DNA from: Bacteroidia bacterium
Lineage (GTDB): Bacteria > Bacteroidota > Bacteroidia > Bacteroidales > Prolixibacteraceae
Length of the DNA stretch: 39,710 bases
Assembly (NCBI GenBank): GCA_026391315.1
Contig: JAPLDT010000077.1
Location: 1 to 39,710, forward strand
Direction: 5' to 3'
Position 1 is the stretch's first letter; each line of letters begins with the position of its first letter. The notes beneath the pieces were generated by a model. That model was not told where the DNA came from and searched no databases. It saw only the letters and a list, made by a program, of their open reading frames with translations. A program made the translations under genes and the position numbers. Positions 1 through 7,076 of the stretch are shown one piece after another.

Positions 1-401
1 CCTGTCAACATGATGACAAACAGGGTCCAATGCGCCACAATCCCGAAGTAAATTCCAATTGATCCTGCAATTAGAAGTGTGGCTATTGCAGCAATTAGTA
101 CGGACGAAGGTTCAGTAAATCCGGAGTTCATCATTCCGCTTCCTCCGCTAAATGGGGTTCTTTTCGTGTTTTTATCGATCCCGGTCATGTGATCGGAATA
201 TTCGTTGAAAAGGTTAACGGAGGCATGTGCCATGACCGTTCCGAAAATAAGCAGCGCCGCATCAGACCAACGGATGGAATGGCCAGCGGGAAGATATTTA
301 TAGGCAAGGGCGATGCCAATTAGCGCGAGAAGTACTGCCAATACTAAGAAATTGGCTCTAATCTGATTAAGCCAAACCACTAATTTATTTGGGTGTTGCA
401 T
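1..401 (-). CDS. UbiA-family prenyltransferase (N-terminal part, cut by window edge)
   Basis: An open frame from the ATG at 399-401 runs off the left edge without a stop, giving about 133 residues. It shows two hydrophobic segments (about residues 16-34 and 98-120) around the first Asp-rich motif NEYSDHMTGID (about residues 64-74), followed by KRTPFSGGSGMM. This is the prenyl-diphosphate/Mg-binding loop of UbiA-family integral membrane prenyltransferases. MenA (1,4-dihydroxy-2-naphthoate polyprenyltransferase) is the closest type I can suggest, but the aromatic acceptor cannot be read from this fragment. It lies 63 nt downstream of mevalonate kinase in the same direction and is probably the last or a late gene of the isoprenoid operon, consuming its polyprenyl product. 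The second Asp motif is outside the window. Confidence 0.85.
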   Translation of the reverse strand, partial: MQHPNKLVVWLNQIRANFLVLAVLLALIGIALAYKYLPAGHSIRWSDAALLIFGTVMAHASVNLFNEYSDHMTGIDKNTKRTPFSGGSGMMNSGFTEPSSVLIAAIATLLIAGSIGIYFGIVAHWTLFVIMLT

Positions 402-464
402 GATGGTTGAATAATTAAAGTTTATAAAAATGGTTTATAAATGATAATTCTTTACTCTATACAC

Positions 465-1370
465 TTAAACGATAGTATAATCAAGATGATTCAATTTAAA
501 ATAGTTTTCTGTTTTTTCCCGGTCAGGGGAAATGGCAAGAAGGTATCCTCCACCTCCTGATCCACAAAGTTTTAAATAGAAATTTCCGGTTTCTATTCCA
601 TATGAAAAATATTTTCTCATGGAGTCCGGAATCATTCTTTCGAAGTGGGAAAGTTGAAATTGTGAGTACCTTGAGATTAGGGATGTAAAAGAATTGAAAT
701 CATTTGCTGTCAACGAATCAATTGTCTGATTAATTACAGGAATATACCCTTCGTCTATTTTTCCCCTGAATTCAGGTTCAAGGTGCTTTTTCATAAAATG
801 GGTGATCAGATCGCTGCTATTCCCTGTTAAATGAGAGTTAATGAGGAACAAAGAAAAGGTATTGAAAAACGTTGACAGATCCGGCGTTTTAACCGTAGTG
901 TCTTTGTTTTCAATGAGTAAGACTCTTTTGAGCAGAGAGGTAAGTGGATCAATCCCGGAGCTTATTCCATGAAAACAACCTTCAATCCCGGCAAGGTAAG
1001 ATTGAATTTTTCGATAATCATTCAGTGATGTATCAATCGCATACCTATTGTACAAAGCCGCTGTAAGCGCGCCGGAACTACCCAATCCAGACCCGGATGG
1101 AATGGATGAATCGAAGTATAATCCCTGGTTTACTTCTTCCTGAAATTGATCCAGTCTGATAAAGTTGAATTTATTGCTGTTTAATATCATATAGCGGAGC
1201 AAACTTTTTAACGATGCATTTGACCCGGTCTCCTCTGTTTTCTGTTTGCCAGCCTGACGATCCAGCATCCTGAACCGGCCAGAGAACCGGGAGTAGGGCA
1301 TAGAGAGTGCCTTTGAATTCAACAGAATTCCATACTCTCCAAACAGTAGTATCTTTGCAGGGAAGTCCAT
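465..1370 (-). CDS. mvaK1: Mevalonate kinase (GHMP kinase family)
   Basis: ATP-dependent phosphorylation of mevalonate to 5-phosphomevalonate in the cytoplasm. The 301-residue protein has the N-terminal GHMP start PAKILLFGEYGIL (residues 4-16), the phosphate-binding GLGSSGALTAAL loop (95-106), the mevalonate-kinase-type FHGISSGIDPL segment (133-143, with D141 at the catalytic-base position) and the C-terminal GSGGGG loop (270-275). The HG.SSGID segment favours mevalonate kinase over the other GHMP members. The length is typical of short bacterial forms. The gene starts 1 nt after the stop of diphosphomevalonate decarboxylase, so the two are almost certainly co-transcribed and probably translationally coupled. 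Substrate assignment rests on motif and context. Confidence 0.9.
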   Translation of the reverse strand: MDFPAKILLFGEYGILLNSKALSMPYSRFSGRFRMLDRQAGKQKTEETGSNASLKSLLRYMILNSNKFNFIRLDQFQEEVNQGLYFDSSIPSGSGLGSSGALTAALYNRYAIDTSLNDYRKIQSYLAGIEGCFHGISSGIDPLTSLLKRVLLIENKDTTVKTPDLSTFFNTFSLFLINSHLTGNSSDLITHFMKKHLEPEFRGKIDEGYIPVINQTIDSLTANDFNSFTSLISRYSQFQLSHFERMIPDSMRKYFSYGIETGNFYLKLCGSGGGGYLLAISPDREKTENYFKLNHLDYTIV

Positions 1371-1371
1371 A

Positions 1372-2520
1372 TCAGATTACAAATTCAGGGGTTAGTAATT
1401 TTGGTCCATTTCCGATTTTATCATCAATCCATAGTCCGTTTTCACAGTACCTCATCAGCTTGTCCTTAACCAGCTGAAGCACCATCTCCCGCTGTTCTTC
1501 AAAATAGATCAGGTGAACATTTGGACCGGCATCAATGGTGAAAAAGAGATCAAGTCCGGTTGATTCCCTGAATTTTTTAATCTCCTCTATGATTTGCAGC
1601 GTATTTGGTTGGAGCAAAATTGTGCCTGACGAGGAGGTCATTAACAAAGCGTGAAGCGAAAGGGCTTCATTTTCCGCTATTTTAGCAATCAGTTGGTAAT
1701 TTGCCTCAGAAATCGATTTTATAAATTCGTTTAAATTGCTGTTTGCCTGATTTTTTCTTCCTTCCCGGTAGGGATGAGCGACCATCATTGCGTGCCCTAA
1801 ACTGCTCGACACCTGTTTTTCTTTGGAATTGACAATCAGGATAATATCTCGTGTCTGCTTTAGTCTGCTGAGCTCGTGCAAAGGAAATGGCGTAGCGTAC
1901 TTATCGGATGAGCCTTCAATGGAGGCTATTGCTCCCCAAGTGACGATCCCACCATACAAAGAGCGGGTTGCACTTCCCGAACCGAGTCTGGCAATGGCAG
2001 ATGCCCTGCGGAAGAAATCCTTGTTACTCTGTTTCATTTTGGTAACAATTTGTTCCATGCTAACCAGACAGAGCGCTACTGCTGCCATGGAAGATGCGGA
2101 GGAGGCAATACCTGCAGAGTGGGGAAAGTTATTTTCACTGTGAAAGATCAATTTATAATCAGACAAGAATGGCATTTCTGTCTGCAAATGACTGAGTAGT
2201 TGATCTATTTTTTTCCCAAATTTTTGATTTAACGCTCCATGAAAATAATATTTCATCCCTATTGCCCCATCCGCTTTGTCTTTTTTCCGGATGGACAAAA
2301 ATGTTGTGGTAAATGAGTTTTCCAGTGTAATACTCAAAGATCCGTTTTCAGGAAGCTGATTAGCCCTTTTGCCCCAATATTTGATGAGGGCAATATTGGC
2401 AGGAGCTCTCCAGCCTATTTTGATACTCTTTTCATCCATTTGTACAATATTCTTACTCGTGATTCCATCCATGTTCATGCGTAAATAATTTGTTTTTTTA
2501 AGGTCGCATGGAATACCCAT
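1372..2520 (-). CDS. mvaD: Diphosphomevalonate decarboxylase
   Basis: Converts diphosphomevalonate to isopentenyl diphosphate with ATP. Visible hallmarks are PANIALIKYWGKR (residues 40-52, K47 at the catalytic lysine), LPENGSLSITL (56-66), SGSATRSLYGG (181-191, R186 at the catalytic arginine) and TIDAGPNVHLIY (328-339, D330 at the catalytic aspartate). The complete Asp-Lys-Arg set argues for a classical diphosphomevalonate decarboxylase rather than a divergent GHMP protein. The longest frame is 382 residues, about 27 longer at the N-terminus than the conserved start. An ATG at 2437-2439 (beginning MDEKSIKIGWRAP) gives 355 residues and is the better biological start; ATGs at 2478 and 2472 are also possible. 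The ATG at 2520 sits inside an 8-bp palindrome (2519-2536). Confidence 0.93.
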   Translation of the reverse strand: MGIPCDLKKTNYLRMNMDGITSKNIVQMDEKSIKIGWRAPANIALIKYWGKRANQLPENGSLSITLENSFTTTFLSIRKKDKADGAIGMKYYFHGALNQKFGKKIDQLLSHLQTEMPFLSDYKLIFHSENNFPHSAGIASSASSMAAVALCLVSMEQIVTKMKQSNKDFFRRASAIARLGSGSATRSLYGGIVTWGAIASIEGSSDKYATPFPLHELSRLKQTRDIILIVNSKEKQVSSSLGHAMMVAHPYREGRKNQANSNLNEFIKSISEANYQLIAKIAENEALSLHALLMTSSSGTILLQPNTLQIIEEIKKFRESTGLDLFFTIDAGPNVHLIYFEEQREMVLQLVKDKLMRYCENGLWIDDKIGNGPKLLTPEFVI

Positions 2521-2536
2521 TCGCCAGTTGGCGAAT
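2519..2536. promoter_or_regulatory. Perfect palindrome at the 5' end of mvaD
   Basis: The 18-nt sequence ATTCGCCAGTTGGCGAAT is an 8-bp inverted repeat with a 2-nt centre. It lies in the widest gap of the mevalonate half (84 nt between the GYDIA kinase stop and the longest mvaD frame). It overlaps the most upstream ATG of mvaD, supporting a start further downstream. It could be an operator, an mRNA hairpin or a processing site; the function is unknown. Confidence 0.4.
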
Positions 2537-2604
2537 CGTTTCCCGTTGGTGTGATAATATTCTCATGGGTATTTCATCTGTTGTCAAAATACCGATTGGT
2601 TGAA

Positions 2605-3537
2605 TTAGCCTGCCAAAACAATTTCGCTATATTTAAATATGGTTCGCAAGTTTTTATTGATGAAGTAGTTGCGAATATATTCCTCTGATTGGTCCGATGC
2701 AACAAGCATAAAATCTCCACCCCAGGCCCCGAGCGATTTCAGTGACCCCTCAAAATCATCGAAATGCAAAGACTTGACTGGTATCTTGCGGATGATCCTG
2801 CCGATAAATTCCTCATGCTGGTCCATCTGCCATCGAAAAGTCTCCAGATTTTGTGCATGCTCCATTCCTGAACTCAATTCTGAGATAGCTTGCAGATCAT
2901 CTTCAGTGACCATTGTAAGATCCAGCTCATTGATACTTTTTTGTGAGTTTTGCTTACGGTTTAGGTAGACAAAATAGAGTTGCTTGTCGAAGGAAGGCAG
3001 AAAATTTGCTTTTCTGTATGAGGGTTGACCGTTCCTGATCTTATAAATAATCGGGGAGGAGGATCTTGCGCAGGCGACATCATATCCTGAACCACTGAAT
3101 ATCATACTGTTCAATTCAAACGGATCACAATCAGCCCAGTCCGCTACATTGGAAATCAAGGTGCTACTCGATCCGAGGCCCCATTCGGGTTGAAAATCCA
3201 TTGCCGAAATTACATGGTACTCTTTCGGTGAATCCAGGAAATTAGGTTGAAGGGTTTTTACTCCCGACAAGATGGTGCAAAGTGTAGCCGAAATATCTGG
3301 GGAATTGGTTTCCAATACCCGGAAGTCGGGGAGGAGTATTGTAGCGGTAAACCAAAGGTTGTCATTAATTGTAGACTTCCAACGGATCATTGATTTTCCC
3401 TCCTTCTCTTCTACTGTCAGGGACTGGCCATATTTCAGGGGCAAAGCCAGGGACAGTGCGCCCTTCAATACAAGATATTCGCCGGAAACCATCACTTTGG
3501 CACGTGATTCAAATCTTCTTATATCAATGGAGTTCAT
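2605..3537 (-). CDS. GYDIA-type GHMP kinase, candidate phosphomevalonate kinase
   Basis: A 310-residue GHMP-fold kinase. It begins with SRAKVMVSGEYLVLKGA (11-27), has the ATP loop EWGLGSSSTLISN (118-130), the family signature SGSGYDVACA (148-157, GYDVA in place of GYDIA) and a C-terminal LGAWGGDFML glycine loop. It is the third GHMP gene in the run and sits between HMG-CoA reductase (4-nt overlap) and diphosphomevalonate decarboxylase. Mevalonate kinase and the decarboxylase are both present, and no other phosphomevalonate kinase is seen, so the simplest inference is that it phosphorylates 5-phosphomevalonate. Family membership is clear; the reaction is inferred from gap-filling. I see no amino-acid-kinase-type isopentenyl phosphate kinase in the window that would imply a different route. 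Confidence 0.8.
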   Translation of the reverse strand: MNSIDIRRFESRAKVMVSGEYLVLKGALSLALPLKYGQSLTVEEKEGKSMIRWKSTINDNLWFTATILLPDFRVLETNSPDISATLCTILSGVKTLQPNFLDSPKEYHVISAMDFQPEWGLGSSSTLISNVADWADCDPFELNSMIFSGSGYDVACARSSSPIIYKIRNGQPSYRKANFLPSFDKQLYFVYLNRKQNSQKSINELDLTMVTEDDLQAISELSSGMEHAQNLETFRWQMDQHEEFIGRIIRKIPVKSLHFDDFEGSLKSLGAWGGDFMLVASDQSEEYIRNYFINKNLRTIFKYSEIVLAG

Positions 3538-4844
3538 CTTTCAATGCAAATTTGTTTGAGATAATCCTTTACTGCCGCGTAGCTTACCGTTGTCCCGTTA
3601 AACTGGCTGATAACCCTTTCCCGCTCTGTGTGACTCACATGAAGCTGGTTGAGAATGTTGAACAAGTGCATTTTCATGTGACCCTCCTGAATGCCGGTGG
3701 TAATCAGGGATGCAATGGCCGAAAAGTTATTGGCCAGGCCGGAGGCTGCTGCGATCATCATCAGTTTCCGGGCATTCGGATAATTCATGATGGCCAATGT
3801 TTTTTCAATTACCGGATGAATCCGGGTAATCCCGCCAACTATCCCAACCGCCAATGGCAGTTCAAGTTCGTACCTGAAAGTTTCATCCGTCAATTGAATC
3901 GTCGTTAAACCCCTGTATCTCCCATCTTTGGACGCATAGGCATGTACAGAGGCTGCGGTGGCTCTCCAGTCGTTACCTGTTGCTAAGAGTACGGCATCCA
4001 CACCATTCATAATCCCTTTGTTGTGGGTTACTGCTCTCGAAATGTCCAGATTGGCAATGTCAATAGCCTGTTTGAACTTTGTTGCGAAAGCATAACCTGT
4101 TAGCTCCTTGTGCCACTCCGTCAGACTTGTGACCGGACATTCAACAAAGCATCTGACGATACAATCAGGGGTATAATTGGAAAGTATGGACATAATAATC
4201 TCTACCCTATTATCACCAAAATTCAGATCAGGCAACTGTTGCAAAACAGTGGCAATGGTCTCAAGACAGCTGTTGATAAAATTGGCCCCCATCGCGTCAG
4301 CAGTTTCGAATGAAACATCTATCTGGTAATAATCAGGTAGTTCTGATGTTTTATCGAGAAGTTGTATCTCAGTGATTCCACCTCCCCTTTGTCTCATCTT
4401 CTCTGTCAATTCGCTGGTGGCCTGGAAAAGTTTCTGTCTGATTCCCTGAAATATTTTTGAGATTCTGTCGGGGTTTCCGTTCCAGGTGAAATGTACCTGA
4501 CCCTTTTTGGTCATAGATGCCACCTCAGCCTTGAAACCACCCCTGGTTGCCCAGTATTTGGCTGCTTTTGAAGCTGCTGCTACCACAGAACTTTCCTCAG
4601 TAACGAAAGGAACGATACAGGATTCACCGTTGATCAGAATATGGGGTACAATTCCCATTGGAATGGGAAAGTTGCCGATGTAATTTTCGATCATATCCTG
4701 AAACAATACCTGTTGCTCCCCTCCGGTAGCGCAATAGTCTTCAAAACTGCCCTTTTTATCGGCAGTTAATGGCGAATTTTCTACGATATAATTAATCCTT
4801 TGTAACCGGTCAAGTTTAGAAAAGCCGGCAAATTGAGTTGTCAT
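3534..4844 (-). CDS. mvaA: Hydroxymethylglutaryl-CoA reductase, class II
   Basis: Reduces HMG-CoA to mevalonate with NAD(P)H. The 436-residue protein has class II hallmarks: ENYIGNFPIPMGIVP (53-67), VTEESSVVAAASKAAKYW (81-98, catalytic Glu at 83/84), DAMGANFINSC (183-193), THNKGIMNG (273-281, K276), TGNDWRA (289-295, D292) and GIQEGHMKMH (384-393, catalytic H389). All four catalytic residues are present. No membrane segment is seen, so it is soluble. Class II enzymes include biosynthetic and mevalonate-degrading members. Neighbouring kinases, decarboxylase and isomerase point to biosynthesis here. It starts 1 nt after the isomerase stop and overlaps the downstream GHMP kinase by 4 nt. Cofactor preference cannot be read by eye. 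Confidence 0.95.
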   Translation of the reverse strand: MTTQFAGFSKLDRLQRINYIVENSPLTADKKGSFEDYCATGGEQQVLFQDMIENYIGNFPIPMGIVPHILINGESCIVPFVTEESSVVAAASKAAKYWATRGGFKAEVASMTKKGQVHFTWNGNPDRISKIFQGIRQKLFQATSELTEKMRQRGGGITEIQLLDKTSELPDYYQIDVSFETADAMGANFINSCLETIATVLQQLPDLNFGDNRVEIIMSILSNYTPDCIVRCFVECPVTSLTEWHKELTGYAFATKFKQAIDIANLDISRAVTHNKGIMNGVDAVLLATGNDWRATAASVHAYASKDGRYRGLTTIQLTDETFRYELELPLAVGIVGGITRIHPVIEKTLAIMNYPNARKLMMIAAASGLANNFSAIASLITTGIQEGHMKMHLFNILNQLHVSHTERERVISQFNGTTVSYAAVKDYLKQICIER

Positions 4845-4845
4845 T

Positions 4846-5913
4846 TTAAATGATGCTATGATTGTTCTGGATTTTCAACGTAAGAAAGCTTTTTGCCATT
4901 TTGTATCCCTCAATCTGACCTGTAACAAATTGCTGCAGTTCTGAATAATGACCCCTGCTGTATTTCAAAAACAAGGAGGCCTGGGCATATATTGCCGGAA
5001 TGATTGATTTCTGTGTCAGGTAAAATCCATCCAGATAGTTACGTATGCCACCGGATATAATAAGTTGGTTGCATGCAAATTGATTACCCTCAAGAGCCAT
5101 ATTGTTAATGATATCAACCATTTCATTGGCTGTAACGCCAACATTCACAAATGGTTGATATTTTAGTGTTTGAACAGGTGATGTACGTCTAGTTTCTATT
5201 TTTGAAAAATTGGTTCCGCCGAAAGCGCCAAATTCAATGGCTGCAAGCGGAAGTTGCATTAGCCTGCGAATGCTCTTTGGTCCGAATCCCTGCCCAACCT
5301 CTTTAACAATTATTTGAAAATCCGTTATCTCCAATAGTTTCTCGATGGTTTCAACCGGAGGATGTAGAATGATGTTGCCTTCAGGCTGGATCCACTCCTG
5401 CAGCGGATTGACATGAATGATCAATCCATCCGCTTTTAGCCTGTCCACCAGACGACGGAGGAGATCCGTTTCTCTTTTTGCCAGGATCTCCTCTACCTGC
5501 GCAATCCCCAGGTTGGCAAAGAGCGGATAATTGTCTCCGATAATCGGACGCACGTTGAAATCGTCGAAAAGCGAATTGTCTGACAGCAACATTCGGCAGG
5601 AGCCCAGTCCCATACCCAACCCAAATTCGTTGCAAGCCATTGCCAGATTTCGGTTGATGGTGCCTGAGAGGGCATGTCCCCCAGTCATACTTGACACCCA
5701 GATTGGGACTTTCATTTTTTTTCCGGCAAATAGAATTGGATCCGGATCGCCTTTCGGAAAAGCAGAAGTCATGGGCTCATAGAAGAACCGGCCATCCAGC
5801 TCGTTGAGGCTTGTTTGCGATTGAATGGCCAGATTGATATGGTCCGATTTGCGATCCATAATGCACTGGTCAACCAATTGTCCGGATTCTTTTGACTGAA
5901 AGGCTATTTTCAT
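4846..5913 (-). CDS. fni: Isopentenyl-diphosphate delta-isomerase, type 2 (FMN-dependent)
   Basis: Interconverts IPP and DMAPP using reduced FMN. The 355-residue sequence carries MDRKSDHINLAI near the N-terminus (19-30), VSSMTGGHA (flavin-site loop, about 74-82), GMGLGSCR, ANLG, the substrate-binding HVNPLQEWIQPEG, KEVGQGFG and the glycine-rich IEFGAFGGTNF. This set defines the type 2 (TIM-barrel) family, unrelated to Nudix type 1 isomerases. Length is typical. It lies between HMG-CoA reductase (1 nt) and the acyl-CoA dehydrogenase (19 nt), so it is the joint between the leucine half and the mevalonate half of the run. The tight spacing across this joint is a strong argument that both halves form one transcript. 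Confidence 0.93.
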   Translation of the reverse strand: MKIAFQSKESGQLVDQCIMDRKSDHINLAIQSQTSLNELDGRFFYEPMTSAFPKGDPDPILFAGKKMKVPIWVSSMTGGHALSGTINRNLAMACNEFGLGMGLGSCRMLLSDNSLFDDFNVRPIIGDNYPLFANLGIAQVEEILAKRETDLLRRLVDRLKADGLIIHVNPLQEWIQPEGNIILHPPVETIEKLLEITDFQIIVKEVGQGFGPKSIRRLMQLPLAAIEFGAFGGTNFSKIETRRTSPVQTLKYQPFVNVGVTANEMVDIINNMALEGNQFACNQLIISGGIRNYLDGFYLTQKSIIPAIYAQASLFLKYSRGHYSELQQFVTGQIEGYKMAKSFLTLKIQNNHSII

Positions 5914-5932
5914 GATAGAGAGTCAATTAGAT

Positions 5933-7075
5933 CTATAAAATATGGCGTGAAATGACCATCTTAAGAATTTCGGAGGTTCCTTCGCCAATCTGAAGCAACC
6001 GCTGATCGCGGTAAAATCGTTCAATGTGGTTTTCACGCAAGAATCCGTAGGCACCATGAATCTGAAGTGATTCATCTGCTACCTCCTTGGCTATCTCGGA
6101 ACAATAGAGCTTCGAAATTGCCGCCTGCTTGCCGAATGGTAATCCTGCATCTTTTAAGCGGCAGGCATGGTAAAGGGTATTTCTTGCCAATTCAATTTTT
6201 TTAGCCATTTCGGCCAGTTTGAACGATATTGCCTGAAATTCCATCAACCTTTTCCCAAATTGCCTACGTTTTCTGGCATATTCAACAGCCATTTCAAAGG
6301 CTCCCTGAGCAAGTCCGAGTCCTATGGCCGCAATAGACAGTCTGCCGGCATCGAGTGTCGAAAGCATGATTTTCATCCCTTCACCCCTGTTCCCAAGGAG
6401 GTTGTCAGCGGGAACGACACAATTGTCAAAATTTAATTTCCCGTTATCCACAGCCCGCCACATCAACTTCCCCTTAATTGGTTCGGTAGAATAACCGGGA
6501 ATGGAGCGATCTACCAATATGACAGATAGTTCCTTCTCACCGTTCTTCAAATCCGTGATAGCCTGAAGCGTTATTCCGGCGGCAATTGGGGAGGAGCTAT
6601 TGGTGATAAATACCTTGGAACCGTTGATGACCCATTGTCCGTTAAAGAGCTTTGCTTCGGTTTCAACCCCTTTGGCATCAGAACCTGCATTGGTTTCAGT
6701 CAGTCCAAATGCCCATACTTTTTTGCCTGTACACAACCCGGGCAGGTATTTCAGCCGTTGTTCCTCGGTTCCATAGTGATAGATCGGGGCAATTCCCAAC
6801 GAGTTGTGCGCTGCCACTGTTGCTGCAGGCGAGCTGTCAATCCGTGCCATCTCCTCAATCGCGATAATGTAGGAGAGATAGTCGAGCCCCTGACCTCCAT
6901 ATGCTTCAGGCAGGGTAATTCCAAACAATCCGGCTTCTCCCATCTTTTGAGCCAGTTCCACAGGAAACTCTTCCTTTTTATCCTGTTCAATGGCGATAGG
7001 TTTGAGTTCAAGCTCTGAAAATGCTCTGATCTTTTTTCTGTATTCTATTGTACAGTTTTCTAATAGTTCATTCAT
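5933..7075 (-). CDS. Acyl-CoA dehydrogenase, candidate isovaleryl-CoA dehydrogenase
   Basis: FAD-dependent alpha,beta-dehydrogenation of an acyl-CoA. The 380-residue protein has the usual layout: N-terminal helices, the middle-domain FGLTETNAGSDAKG flavin/substrate segment (about 123-136), KVFITNSS, and the C-terminal helical domain with RKRRQFGKRL and the final QIHGAYGF...RDQRLLQIGEGTSEI. The catalytic glutamate is at the usual C-terminal position (E365 in IGEGTSE). In characterised isovaleryl-CoA dehydrogenases this position is not Glu and the base sits on an earlier helix; here that helix reads LDAGRLSIAA with Gly before the Arg. So the sequence looks like a generic short/branched-chain enzyme. 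Neighbourhood (1 nt from carboxylase alpha, next to hydratase and carboxylase beta) suggests isovaleryl-CoA as substrate, but this is inference. Butyryl- or 2-methylbutyryl-CoA are alternatives. Confidence 0.85.
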   Translation of the reverse strand: MNELLENCTIEYRKKIRAFSELELKPIAIEQDKKEEFPVELAQKMGEAGLFGITLPEAYGGQGLDYLSYIIAIEEMARIDSSPAATVAAHNSLGIAPIYHYGTEEQRLKYLPGLCTGKKVWAFGLTETNAGSDAKGVETEAKLFNGQWVINGSKVFITNSSSPIAAGITLQAITDLKNGEKELSVILVDRSIPGYSTEPIKGKLMWRAVDNGKLNFDNCVVPADNLLGNRGEGMKIMLSTLDAGRLSIAAIGLGLAQGAFEMAVEYARKRRQFGKRLMEFQAISFKLAEMAKKIELARNTLYHACRLKDAGLPFGKQAAISKLYCSEIAKEVADESLQIHGAYGFLRENHIERFYRDQRLLQIGEGTSEILKMVISRHIL

Positions 7076-7076
7076 T

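Noticed and set aside
3390-3908. 172-codon plus-strand frame across the GYDIA kinase and HMG-CoA reductase junction
   Set aside because: Antisense to two well-supported genes; composition is that of a shadow frame.
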